From: Sphingomonas morindae
Lineage (GTDB): Bacteria > Pseudomonadota > Alphaproteobacteria > Sphingomonadales > Sphingomonadaceae
NCBI RefSeq assembly: GCF_023822065.1
Contig: NZ_CP084930.1
Coordinates: forward strand, 2,496,001 to 2,560,000
Direction: 5' to 3'
Length of the DNA stretch: 64,000 bases
The notes beneath the pieces are model-generated. The model saw nothing but the letters and a program-made list of their open reading frames with translations, was not told the origin of the DNA and did not search any database. Of this stretch, positions 38,673 through 46,200 are shown in pieces. Made by a program: the position numbers and the translations under genes. Position 1 is the first letter of the stretch, and each line of letters starts with the position of its first letter.

Positions 38673-39131
38673 ATGGCGACGGCAGTGGAAACGATGGATG
38701 ACGGGGCGAAAGGCGACAGCGTCTTTCTTCCCGACGATTACCGACCGAGTGACGACGAGCCTTTCATGGGTCCGCGCCAGCAGGCCTATTTCCGGCGCAA
38801 GCTTTTGATCTGGAAAGACTCGATTCTTGAGGAGGCGCGCGGCACCCTGGCCCAGCTGCAGACGGATTCGCTGCGCGAGCCGGACATCACCGACCGCGCC
38901 TCGAGCGAGACGGACTGGTCGATCGAGCTGCGCACGCGCGACCGGCAGCGCAAGCTGATCTCCAAGATCGATGCGGCGCTGCGCCGGATCGAGGAAGGCG
39001 AATATGGCTATTGCGAGGTGAGCGGCGAACCCATCTCGCTCGCCCGCCTCGAGGCGCGGCCGATCGCGACGATGACGGTGGAAGCGCAGCAACGGCACGA
39101 GCGAAACGAGAAAATCACGCGCGACGACTGA
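38673..39131 (+). CDS. dksA: DksA-family RNA polymerase-binding regulator lacking the zinc finger
   Basis: DksA binds the RNA polymerase secondary channel and, with ppGpp, adjusts initiation. The 152-residue protein keeps the coiled-coil tip residues Asp71, Asp74 and Ala76 (DITDRA), at the same positions as in E. coli DksA. The zinc site is mostly lost: Cys114 remains (YGYCEVSG), but the positions of Cys117, Cys135 and Cys138 are Ser, Thr and Ala. The fold-supporting LEARP is intact. It should therefore work without zinc and be less sensitive to oxidation. The start is ATG at 38673. Confidence 0.92.
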   Translation: MATAVETMDDGAKGDSVFLPDDYRPSDDEPFMGPRQQAYFRRKLLIWKDSILEEARGTLAQLQTDSLREPDITDRASSETDWSIELRTRDRQRKLISKIDAALRRIEEGEYGYCEVSGEPISLARLEARPIATMTVEAQQRHERNEKITRDD

Positions 39132-39285
39132 TTTCGGGACGGGTGGCGCGCGGCGCGGTGGTGAGGCCCCGGCCTGCGTGTTAGGGCCGGGAAGAGCCTG
39201 GAGAGGGTGCGCGGCGCACGCGGCCCGCACCGGCCAGGCGGCGACAGGCGAAGAGGCGGCGCCCGTGACGGGAAGCGCGAGGATT

Positions 39286-39687
39286 ATGATCGTTGATGAC
39301 ACCGCCGGCAGCGGCCGCGCGTCGGACAGCAGCGATTCGCAGCGGCGGGACGAGCGCGACAGCCTGCTCATCCTGGCGCGGCTCCAGCCGGACCAGGGCG
39401 GCGCGGTCGCCACGGTGCGGGTCCGCAACGTCTCGTCGGGCGGGCTGATGGCGGAAGCGCCGGACGGCTACCACCCGGGTACGCGCGTGCTGGTGGAGCT
39501 GGACGGGATCGGCGTGGTGGCGGGCGCGGTCGCCTGGGCCGAGGCGGGGCGGATCGGCATCGCCTTCGACCACCCGATCGACAAGGCCCGCGCGCGCAAG
39601 CCGGTGGCCGGCGCCACTGCGCCGACGGAGTCCGGCCTTTTCCGTCCGGTCACCGATTTCCGGCGGCCGGCGGTCAAGCCGCGCTGA
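39286..39687 (+). CDS. PilZ-domain protein (candidate cyclic di-GMP receptor)
   Basis: This protein of about 133 residues is a single PilZ domain. The c-di-GMP-binding RxxxR is seen as RRDER, followed by VRNVSSGGLMAEAP, corresponding to the D/N-x-S-x-x-G motif (here N-V-S-S-G-G). The remaining barrel strands include VAWAEAGRIGIAF. ATG at 39286 is preceded by GAGG; a GTG at 39265 with GAAGAGG upstream is an alternative that adds 7 residues. It lies after dksA on the same strand. Effector targets could include exopolysaccharide or motility systems. Confidence 0.82.
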   Translation: MIVDDTAGSGRASDSSDSQRRDERDSLLILARLQPDQGGAVATVRVRNVSSGGLMAEAPDGYHPGTRVLVELDGIGVVAGAVAWAEAGRIGIAFDHPIDKARARKPVAGATAPTESGLFRPVTDFRRPAVKPR

Positions 39688-39744
39688 ACGGGGGTTGCGC
39701 ACGGCCGGTGGTCCCGGCCGCGCGTCGTCACCGCGAGCGGAGGA

Positions 39745-39900
39745 TCAAAGCCGCGCGAGCGCTTCCTTGATCTTGAGCTTCTGCTTCTTCAGCTCGGCGA
39801 TGATGCCCTGATCCGGACTGGGTCGGCGCGTCTCCTCGGCGATTCGCGCATCAAGCCCGGCATGACGGGCCTGCAGGCTGGTGGAATACGAATTCTGCAT
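39745..39900 (-). CDS. Small DUF465 (YdcH-like) protein
   Basis: A 51-residue open frame starts with ATG at 39900 behind a strong AGGAGG ribosome site (spacing about 5 nt). The product is highly charged and helical: it begins with MQNSYSTSLQARHAGLD, has PDQGIIAELKKQKLKIKEAL near the end, and matches the DUF465/YdcH pattern of two short helices. The function is unknown. It is divergent from a second, longer DUF465 gene about 200 bp away. Confidence 0.8.
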   Translation of the reverse strand: MQNSYSTSLQARHAGLDARIAEETRRPSPDQGIIAELKKQKLKIKEALARL

Positions 39901-40102
39901 TCGATCCTCCTCGCTTTTTGATCGAGGCGGACGAGTAGATCACGCTTTGGCGAGTCTGTCGCCATGACTCGTGGTCGAATGCGTCGGGCCGTGGCGGGGG
40001 CCGCGATGATCCGCCGCCGGCGCCCGGGCGCGTGGTAAGGGCTTGCGTGCCCCCGCGCGGCAAGGCAAGCGGGGGCTCTCGGTTTCGCTGGGGGCGACGG
40101 CG

Positions 40103-40300
40103 ATGGATGGTGATGAGGGCGAACGCCGGCTGGCCATGCTGCGCGCGGAGCATCGGGATCTCGACGATGCCATCCAGGCGCTGGGCGCGCTCGGCCAGCC
40201 CGACCAGATCCAGATCGCGCGGTTGAAGAAGCGCAAGCTCCGCCTCAAGGACGAAATCGCGGCGCTCCAGGATTCGATCATACCCGACATCATCGCCTGA
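40103..40300 (+). CDS. DUF465 (YdcH-like) protein
   Basis: This 65-residue helical protein has the DUF465 arrangement: LAMLRAEHRDLDDAIQAL, a short turn with Pro, then IARLKKRKLRLKDEIAALQ. ATG at 40103 starts the conserved part; the frame is open upstream without homology. The C-terminal half resembles that of the 51-residue protein encoded divergently (AELKKQKLKIKEAL), so the two are probably paralogues. The function is unknown. Confidence 0.82.
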   Translation: MDGDEGERRLAMLRAEHRDLDDAIQALGALGQPDQIQIARLKKRKLRLKDEIAALQDSIIPDIIA

Positions 40301-40345
40301 CCGTCAGAGGCGGCCACCATGAGTGCAACTGCGAACGCACCGCAT

Positions 40346-40363
40346 TGACATGATATAAAGTCA
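40346..40363. promoter_or_regulatory. Inverted repeat upstream of the ZnuD-like receptor (candidate operator)
   Basis: TGAC (40346-40349) and GTCA (40360-40363) flank an AT-rich core ATGATATAAA, about 43 bp before the receptor start. An AT-rich dyad in otherwise GC-rich DNA fits a metalloregulator or promoter site. A TTGACA hexamer overlaps its left half. No regulator is assigned. Confidence 0.4.
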
Positions 40364-40405
40364 CATGCCAAAGCGGCGGGGCATTTGCGGTGGAGACGAG
40401 CGAGC

Positions 40406-42493
40406 ATGCGGCATTTTCTTACGGCGGCGGCGACGATGACGCTGCTGCTGCCCGGCGCGGCATGGGCGGCCGACAGCGAGGCCAAGGCGGCCGCGGCGCC
40501 CGCCGACGGCCGGCACGAGACCGTCCCGACCGATATCGTGGTGACGGCCAATGCCCGCAGCCGGAAGGATATTCTCTCCAGCGTCACGGTGCTGAGCGGG
40601 GAGACGCTGCAGGAGATCAAGCGCGCCTCGATCGGCGAGACGCTCGCCAGCCAGCCGGGCGTCTCGGCGACCAGCTTCGGCCCGACCGCCTCGCGCCCGA
40701 TCCTGCGCGGCCTGGGCGGGGATCGTATCCGCGTGCTCACCGACGGCATCGGCTCGTTCGACGCCTCGGCCACCAGCGCCGATCACGCGGTGGCGATCAA
40801 TCCGCTCACCGCCGATCGCATCGAGGTGATTCGCGGCCCGGCGGCGCTGCTCTACGGCTCCTCGGCGATCGGCGGCGTCGTCAATGTCATCGATTCGCGC
40901 ATCCCGCGCCGCGTGCCGCAAGAGCCCATCCATGCCGCGCTCGACGCCGGCTATGGCAGCGCCGCGCAGGACCGCAATGTCGCCGGCGCGGCGGATCTGC
41001 CGATCGGCGGCCATTGGGTGGCGCATGTCGATGGCAGCTTCGACAAGAGCGGCGATCTCGAGACCGGCGGCTTCGTGCTCAGCGCGCCGCTGCGCGCCCA
41101 GGCGGCCGCCTCCGACGATCCCGCCATCCGTGCGCTCGGCGGGCTGCGCGGCAAGATCCCCAACACTCAGGCGCGCAGCTGGTCGGTCGCGGGCGGGCTC
41201 GCTTATATCAACGATGGCGGTTCGATCGGGCTGGCGGTGACGCGCACCGCCAGCCTCTATGGCGTGCCGATCCGCTACAGCCTGGATCCCGCGATCGAGG
41301 ATGAACAGCCCCGCATCGATCTGCGGCAGACCCGCGTCGATTTCCGCGCGGAGCTGACCCCGCACGGCCCCTGGCTGGATACGCTGCGGCTGCGCGCGGG
41401 CTATGCCGATTATCGCCATGACGAGCTGGAGCCCGATGGCGCGATCGCCACCACCTTCCTCAACAAGGGGATGGAGGCGCGGCTCGATTTCGTTCAGGCC
41501 AAGCGCGGCGCCTGGAGCGGCGAGAGCGGCGGCCAGATCCTCACGCGCGATTTCAGCGCCATTGGCGACGAGAAATTCCTGCCGCCGAGCCATGCCGAGC
41601 AATATGGCCTGTTCACGCTGCAGCGGCTCGGGCTGGGCGCGCTGAAGCTGGAGGCGGGCGGCCGGATCGAGCATCAGGACGCCAACGCCGCCGCCGACGC
41701 CACGCTCGGCAACCCCCGGCTGGAGCGGCGACTCACCACCTATTCCGGATCGGTCGGCGCCGGTTACACGGTGGCGCCGGGCTATCGGCTGGGCCTCAAC
41801 CTCACGCATAGCGAGCGGGCGCCTTCGGTGGAGGAGCTGTTCTCCAATGGGCCGCATGGCGGCACCCAGGCCTTCGAGGTGGGCGATACCGGGCTCGGCA
41901 AGGAGAAGAGCAACGGCGCCGAGCTGACGGCGCATGGCGGCGGCACCGGCTATTCGATCGATCTCTCCGCCTATTACAACCACTTCTCGAACTTCATCTA
42001 CCAGACGCCGACGGGCGAGGTGCGAGACGATCTGCCCGTCTACGCCTATCGCAGCGGCGCCGCGAACCAATGGGGATTCGAGGCGGCGGGCGAGGCGACG
42101 CTGGCGCGACTCGCCGGCTTCACGATCAAGGCCGACGGGCAGGCGGATTATGTCCGCATCACCATCCGCCAGGTCGGGCCGGCGCCGCTGATCCCGCCCT
42201 TGCGGCTGCGCGGCGGCCTTTCGGCCGGATCCGACCATTGGGACCTGCGGGGCGAGGCGGAACATGCCTTCCGCCACGATCGCATCGCCGAGAACGAGAC
42301 GGAAACGCCCGGCTATACGCTGGTGAACGCCGCCATCGCCTATCGCCCGCGCGGCACCGAGTCGCCGATCACGCTGCGGCTCCAGGCCAATAATCTGTTC
42401 GACGTGGTGGCGCGCCGCTCCACCTCGCTGCTCAAGGATTATGCGCCGCTCGCGGGGCGCGATATCCGGCTTGGCGTGTCCGTGCGGATCTGA
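40406..42493 (+). CDS. TonB-dependent receptor, ZnuD-like
   Basis: The 695-residue receptor has a signal peptide (about 1-23), a TonB-box-like segment (TDIVVTANA), a plug (IGETLASQPGVSATSFGPTASRPILRGLGG) and a barrel ending in LGVSVRI. The plug wording and the YNHFSNFIYQ segment resemble the ZnuD-type zinc receptors, but there is no strongly His-rich loop, so zinc is only a suggestion. ATG at 40406 places the signal peptide correctly; TTG at 40385 is upstream in frame. An AT-rich inverted repeat precedes it. It lies 61 bp before trxB on the same strand. Confidence 0.82.
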   Translation: MRHFLTAAATMTLLLPGAAWAADSEAKAAAAPADGRHETVPTDIVVTANARSRKDILSSVTVLSGETLQEIKRASIGETLASQPGVSATSFGPTASRPILRGLGGDRIRVLTDGIGSFDASATSADHAVAINPLTADRIEVIRGPAALLYGSSAIGGVVNVIDSRIPRRVPQEPIHAALDAGYGSAAQDRNVAGAADLPIGGHWVAHVDGSFDKSGDLETGGFVLSAPLRAQAAASDDPAIRALGGLRGKIPNTQARSWSVAGGLAYINDGGSIGLAVTRTASLYGVPIRYSLDPAIEDEQPRIDLRQTRVDFRAELTPHGPWLDTLRLRAGYADYRHDELEPDGAIATTFLNKGMEARLDFVQAKRGAWSGESGGQILTRDFSAIGDEKFLPPSHAEQYGLFTLQRLGLGALKLEAGGRIEHQDANAAADATLGNPRLERRLTTYSGSVGAGYTVAPGYRLGLNLTHSERAPSVEELFSNGPHGGTQAFEVGDTGLGKEKSNGAELTAHGGGTGYSIDLSAYYNHFSNFIYQTPTGEVRDDLPVYAYRSGAANQWGFEAAGEATLARLAGFTIKADGQADYVRITIRQVGPAPLIPPLRLRGGLSAGSDHWDLRGEAEHAFRHDRIAENETETPGYTLVNAAIAYRPRGTESPITLRLQANNLFDVVARRSTSLLKDYAPLAGRDIRLGVSVRI

Positions 42494-42554
42494 CCAAGGT
42501 TGAGCGTGGCGCCCGCTCTGCCTATCTGCGGCGCAACTTGCAGATAAGGGCCAG

Positions 42555-43535
42555 ATGATGAGCGCCACCCATTCCACCCGCATGTTGATTCTCGGTTCCG
42601 GCCCGGCGGGGCTGTCGGCGGCCATTTACGGCGCCCGCGCCGGGCTCGCGCCGATCGTGGTGCAGGGCATCCAGCCCGGCGGCCAGCTCACCACCACCAC
42701 CGATGTCGAGAATTATCCCGGCTTCAAGGAGGTGATCCAGGGCCCCTGGCTGATGGAGCAGATGCAGGCCCAGGCCGAGCATGTCGGCGCCACGATGATG
42801 TGGGACACGATCGTCGAGGTAGATCTCAGCCAGCGGCCGTTCCGGCTGATCGGCGATGGCGGCCATGTCTATCTTGGCGACACGCTGGTGATCGCCACCG
42901 GCGCCCAGGCCAAGTGGCTGGGGCTGGAGAGCGAGACCAAGCTGCGCGGCCAGGGCGTGTCCGCCTGCGCCACCTGCGACGGGTTTTTCTTCCGGGGCAA
43001 GAAGGTGGCGGTGATCGGCGGCGGCAACACCGCCGTCGAGGAGGCGCTCTACCTCACCAACCACAGCCATGACGTGACGCTGATCCACCGCCGCGATTCG
43101 CTGCGCGCCGAGAAGATCCTCCAGGAGCGGCTGTTCAAGCATCACGGCGTGACGGTGCTGTGGAACAAGGAGGTGGAGGAGTTTGTCGGCGGCGAGGGGA
43201 CGGCGGGCCTCGTCGCGCTGCGGCTGCGCGACACGCAGACCGGCGAAACGAGCCGGCTCGATGTCGAAGGCGGCTTCGTCGCGATCGGCCATCATCCCGC
43301 GACCGAGCTGTTCCGCGGCCATGTCGCGCTGGACGAGGATGGCTATATCGCCGTCACGCCGGGCACCACCCACACCTCGGTGCCGGGCGTCTTCGCCTGT
43401 GGCGACGTGATGGACAAGGTCTATCGCCAGGCGATCACCGCCGCCGGCACCGGCTGCATGGCCGCGCTCGATTGCGAGCGCTTCCTCGCCGAGGCCGATT
43501 ACGAGGATGAGCGCGCCGTCATCGCTGCCGAATGA
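42555..43535 (+). CDS. trxB: Thioredoxin-disulfide reductase
   Basis: This FAD/NADPH enzyme reduces thioredoxin. The 326-residue protein has the FAD motif GSGPAG at 14-19 and the redox-active Cys138-Ala-Thr-Cys141. The NADPH motif is GGGNTAVEEAL, and the C-terminal FAD-binding GVFACGDVMD is present. The length is typical. The start is ATG at 42555 (two consecutive ATGs). Its 3' end overlaps the convergent hydrolase gene of the exosortase locus by 17 bp. Confidence 0.96.
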   Translation: MMSATHSTRMLILGSGPAGLSAAIYGARAGLAPIVVQGIQPGGQLTTTTDVENYPGFKEVIQGPWLMEQMQAQAEHVGATMMWDTIVEVDLSQRPFRLIGDGGHVYLGDTLVIATGAQAKWLGLESETKLRGQGVSACATCDGFFFRGKKVAVIGGGNTAVEEALYLTNHSHDVTLIHRRDSLRAEKILQERLFKHHGVTVLWNKEVEEFVGGEGTAGLVALRLRDTQTGETSRLDVEGGFVAIGHHPATELFRGHVALDEDGYIAVTPGTTHTSVPGVFACGDVMDKVYRQAITAAGTGCMAALDCERFLAEADYEDERAVIAAE

Positions 43536-44286
43536 GCGCGCTGAGCGCGGCATAGCCCGCCGCATCGGCGAAGCTGTGCGAGGCGGTGGCGATCCGCAGC
43601 AGCGGCACCGCCGGCGGCGCGGGCCGCAGCGCCGCCCAGGCCGAAGCGAAGGCCTGGGCGGTGCCGTCGTCCTCAGCCAGCACCAGCCGGCTGCCGGCGG
43701 TCAGGCCGGCGGCGATGCGCGCGGCGAGCGGGCTCGTCTCGCGCGCGGCGCCGCGCACCAGACCGCGCGCGAGCCGTCGCAGATCGACGCCGCCGCCCAC
43801 CAGCCGCGCCCAGGCGGCGGGATCGGCGAGCCGCCGGGCATAATGGCCGCGGATCGCGGCGGCGGGCGGAAGATCGTCGCGCGGCGGCACCGCCCAGGGA
43901 TTGGCGAGCAGCAGCGGCCCGATGCCGGCGGCGCGGCCGTGCAGCGCGAGCGCCGTGGCGCCATCGCACAGGCCGAAGCCGCGCACCTCCTCCAGGCCCG
44001 GCGCGAAGCCGCGCAGGGCGGCGCCCGCGGCCGCGATCTCCGGCGCGCTTTCGGCGAAGCCGGGATCATCGCCGGGGCTGTCCCCCACGCCGCGCCGATC
44101 GAAGCGGATCACGGCCTCGCCCTGCGCGCCGAGTTCCGCCGCCAACCGCGCATAGAGGCGATGCGGGCCGGCGCGGATCTGCGTGCCGCCGGTTACGAAC
44201 ACCCAGCCGCGCCGCGCCGTGGCGGGGCCATCGAGGCTGGCCATGATCCAGCCCGTGCCGCAGGGTATGGGTTGCAGCCGCCTCAT
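43519..44286 (-). CDS. Exosortase A system-associated hydrolase 1 (alpha/beta hydrolase)
   Basis: This 255-residue alpha/beta hydrolase belongs to the group found only beside exosortase A. The nucleophile elbow reads GLCDGAT with Cys107 in place of the usual Ser, then an acidic residue in VLAEDDG and a His in TASHSF complete a triad. The RFDRRGVGDS segment resembles the oxyanion region of the family. Its ATG overlaps the stop of hydrolase 2 (ATGA). It ends the minus-strand arm of the locus and overlaps trxB by 17 bp. A thioesterase or acyltransferase role toward the ACP is an inference. Confidence 0.88.
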   Translation of the reverse strand: MRRLQPIPCGTGWIMASLDGPATARRGWVFVTGGTQIRAGPHRLYARLAAELGAQGEAVIRFDRRGVGDSPGDDPGFAESAPEIAAAGAALRGFAPGLEEVRGFGLCDGATALALHGRAAGIGPLLLANPWAVPPRDDLPPAAAIRGHYARRLADPAAWARLVGGGVDLRRLARGLVRGAARETSPLAARIAAGLTAGSRLVLAEDDGTAQAFASAWAALRPAPPAVPLLRIATASHSFADAAGYAALSALIRQR

Positions 44287-44924
44287 GCCCGCGCCCAGGC
44301 GCGGATATCCTCGGCCATGGCGGCGAGGAGATCGGCATCGGCCGCCGGCTCGGCGCGGCGCCAGAGCGGCGCGCCGGCGAGGCGGACATCGGCGGGCGCG
44401 GGATCGTCGCGCAGCCGCGCGGTGCGCGCCGCGCCCTGCGGCGTGGCGGCGGCGAGCGGCGCGGCGAGCGTGGGCGCGAGGGGATGATCCTCGCCCGCGC
44501 CGTCGCCGAGCCGGGCGGCGCGCGCGCGATCGCGCAGCAGCGCGGCGCCGTCGGCGGGGCTGAGCCGCCAGCGCGCCACGCCGATGCCATCGAGCAGCGC
44601 GCCGCCGCGCAGCGCCACGGTGCGCGGCGGCCGGCCGCTGGACGCGGCGACATGGGCGGCGAGCGCCGCGCACAGGGCCTGCCAGTCCGCCCAGCCGATC
44701 CTGTCCAGCGCGGCGGGGCTCTCGCCCGTTCCCGGCAGATCGGGCAGCCACAGGCCGAAGCCGTCCTGCGCCAGCGCGCGCGCCAGCCCGGCCAGCAGCG
44801 CGCGGCAGCGATTGGCCTCCTCGAACAGGGGCTGGAGCAGGATCAGCGGCGGCGCGGCGGGATCGCCATAGTGGAGCACGAAGGCCGCGCCCAGTTCGAG
44901 GACGCGCGGCGCCGCCGGGATCAT
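44283..44924 (-). CDS. Exosortase A system-associated hydrolase 2-like protein, shortened
   Basis: This 213-residue protein shows the alpha/beta hydrolase start (LILLQPLFEEANRCRALL, LWLPDLPGTGES) of the hydrolase 2 family linked to exosortase A. Known members are usually longer, and I see no convincing nucleophile: the elbow region reads LRGGALL without Ser or Cys. It may be a non-catalytic partner of hydrolase 1. Both ends are coupled: its ATG overlaps the ACP stop, and its stop overlaps the hydrolase 1 ATG, both as ATGA. Confidence 0.78.
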   Translation of the reverse strand: MIPAAPRVLELGAAFVLHYGDPAAPPLILLQPLFEEANRCRALLAGLARALAQDGFGLWLPDLPGTGESPAALDRIGWADWQALCAALAAHVAASSGRPPRTVALRGGALLDGIGVARWRLSPADGAALLRDRARAARLGDGAGEDHPLAPTLAAPLAAATPQGAARTARLRDDPAPADVRLAGAPLWRRAEPAADADLLAAMAEDIRAWARA

Positions 44925-45190
44925 GCGTCCAGCTTGGCGCGCACGAAGCGGGCGAGGCTGCCGAAGCTCTCCAGCAGCGCGCCGTCTACCTCGTCATCCT
45001 CGATCAGGATGCCGAGACGATCCTCGATCTCGGTCAGCAGCCCCGCGACCGCCATGGAATCGAGTTCCGGAAGCACGCCGAACAGCGGCGTGTCGGCGGT
45101 GAGCGCGGCGGCGCGGGCGGGGGCGAGACCCAGCGTATCGGCAAGGATGGCGCGCAGCTGATCATCGACGGTAGGGGCGTCAATCGACAT
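44921..45190 (-). CDS. Acyl carrier protein of the exosortase A locus
   Basis: This 89-residue acidic helical protein has the phosphopantetheine attachment Ser45 in ELDSMAVAGLL, followed by the acidic helix TEIEDRLGI. It should carry an acyl or aminoacyl group as a thioester in the cytoplasm. ATG at 45190 follows AAGGAG with 6-nt spacing. It sits between a FemAB/GNAT-like gene and two hydrolases; the AMP-ligase on the other arm is the natural loading enzyme. Confidence 0.9.
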   Translation of the reverse strand: MSIDAPTVDDQLRAILADTLGLAPARAAALTADTPLFGVLPELDSMAVAGLLTEIEDRLGILIEDDEVDGALLESFGSLARFVRAKLDA

Positions 45191-45210
45191 GGCAATCTCC
45201 TTGCGCGCGC

Positions 45211-46158
45211 CTATCGCAGGCCGGCGCGGCGGGCAAGGCGGCCGGTCAGCGCGCGCACCAGCCCGGCGGCGCCGCGGGGGCGGAGCGGGCGATAGGCGTC
45301 CAGCCGCCACACGGGTTCGGCGCGATCCAGCCAATCGCCCTTATAGGGCTCGTCGCCGAGGCCGAAATCGATCCGCCGGACGCGATCCACGTCGATGACA
45401 TGGCGGAACAGGGCATGGCTGAGCAGGGTGCCCGGCGAGCCGGCGCGCTGGTCCTCGCGATGGGCGAGCTTGTGGATCACCGCCTCGCCGCCCTCGACCA
45501 GCCAGAATTGCGCGGCGACGGGCTGATCGCCGCGCCACGCCAGCCCCAGCCGGAGCGTGCCGGCCGCGCCCTCGCGCGCCGCCAGCGTGCGGAGCAGCGC
45601 CGGCGCCCCTTCCTCGGGCTTCCAGCTCGCCCGGTAGACGGCCTCATAGGCCTGCCAGGCGGGCGCGGCGAAGCGGTCGAGTATCTCGATCCGCACCGGA
45701 TGGCTGCGCGCGCGCCGCGCCACCAGCGTGCGCAGGCGGCCGGGGCGCGCCGCCCAATAGGCGTCGAACGGCACGCCCTCGAGCGTGCTCAGCCAGCGCG
45801 TCGACTGGCGGTGGAGAAGCACGCGCCAGCCGGCGGCGCGCAGCCCGGCGATCAGCGCGGCGCGGCGATCGGCGCGCACCGGCAGCAGCGTGAGCCGATC
45901 GAAGCGCGTCGCGGCGGCGGCGAAGAGCGCGGGCAGCAGCCGGTCCGGGCCGATCGGCGCGAAGGCGAGGCTGTACCAGCAGGCGAGCGGCGCGGCGCGG
46001 CGGCGCCCCTGATCGGCGAGGAAGAGGAACGCCTCCTCGCCGCCATCCGTCACCCGCAGCACGCGCGGCGCCAGCGCGGGATCATGCGCGGCGACGAGGC
46101 GGAACCAGTCGAGCCGCTCGAACAGCGGCCGGGGGCGCGCCAGCGCGGGCGCCGCCAT
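45211..46158 (-). CDS. GNAT/FemAB-like acyltransferase of the exosortase A locus
   Basis: This 315-residue protein has two tandem GNAT-like halves. The second half contains the typical FemAB/CelD-type segments WQAYEAVYRASWKP, LAWRGDQPVAAQFWLV, HKLAHRED, GTLLSHALFRHVI and DFGLGDEPYKGDW. Such enzymes transfer acyl or aminoacyl groups to polysaccharides or peptidoglycan precursors. ATG at 46158 is 42 bp from the divergent AMP-ligase start. It leads the minus-strand arm, 20 bp ahead of the ACP gene. It is separate from the FemAB protein encoded at 55.7 kb. Confidence 0.82.
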   Translation of the reverse strand: MAAPALARPRPLFERLDWFRLVAAHDPALAPRVLRVTDGGEEAFLFLADQGRRRAAPLACWYSLAFAPIGPDRLLPALFAAAATRFDRLTLLPVRADRRAALIAGLRAAGWRVLLHRQSTRWLSTLEGVPFDAYWAARPGRLRTLVARRARSHPVRIEILDRFAAPAWQAYEAVYRASWKPEEGAPALLRTLAAREGAAGTLRLGLAWRGDQPVAAQFWLVEGGEAVIHKLAHREDQRAGSPGTLLSHALFRHVIDVDRVRRIDFGLGDEPYKGDWLDRAEPVWRLDAYRPLRPRGAAGLVRALTGRLARRAGLR

Positions 46159-46200
46159 GGTCTCCAGATCCAGCCATTCCCCCAAGACCAACCTCGCGTT

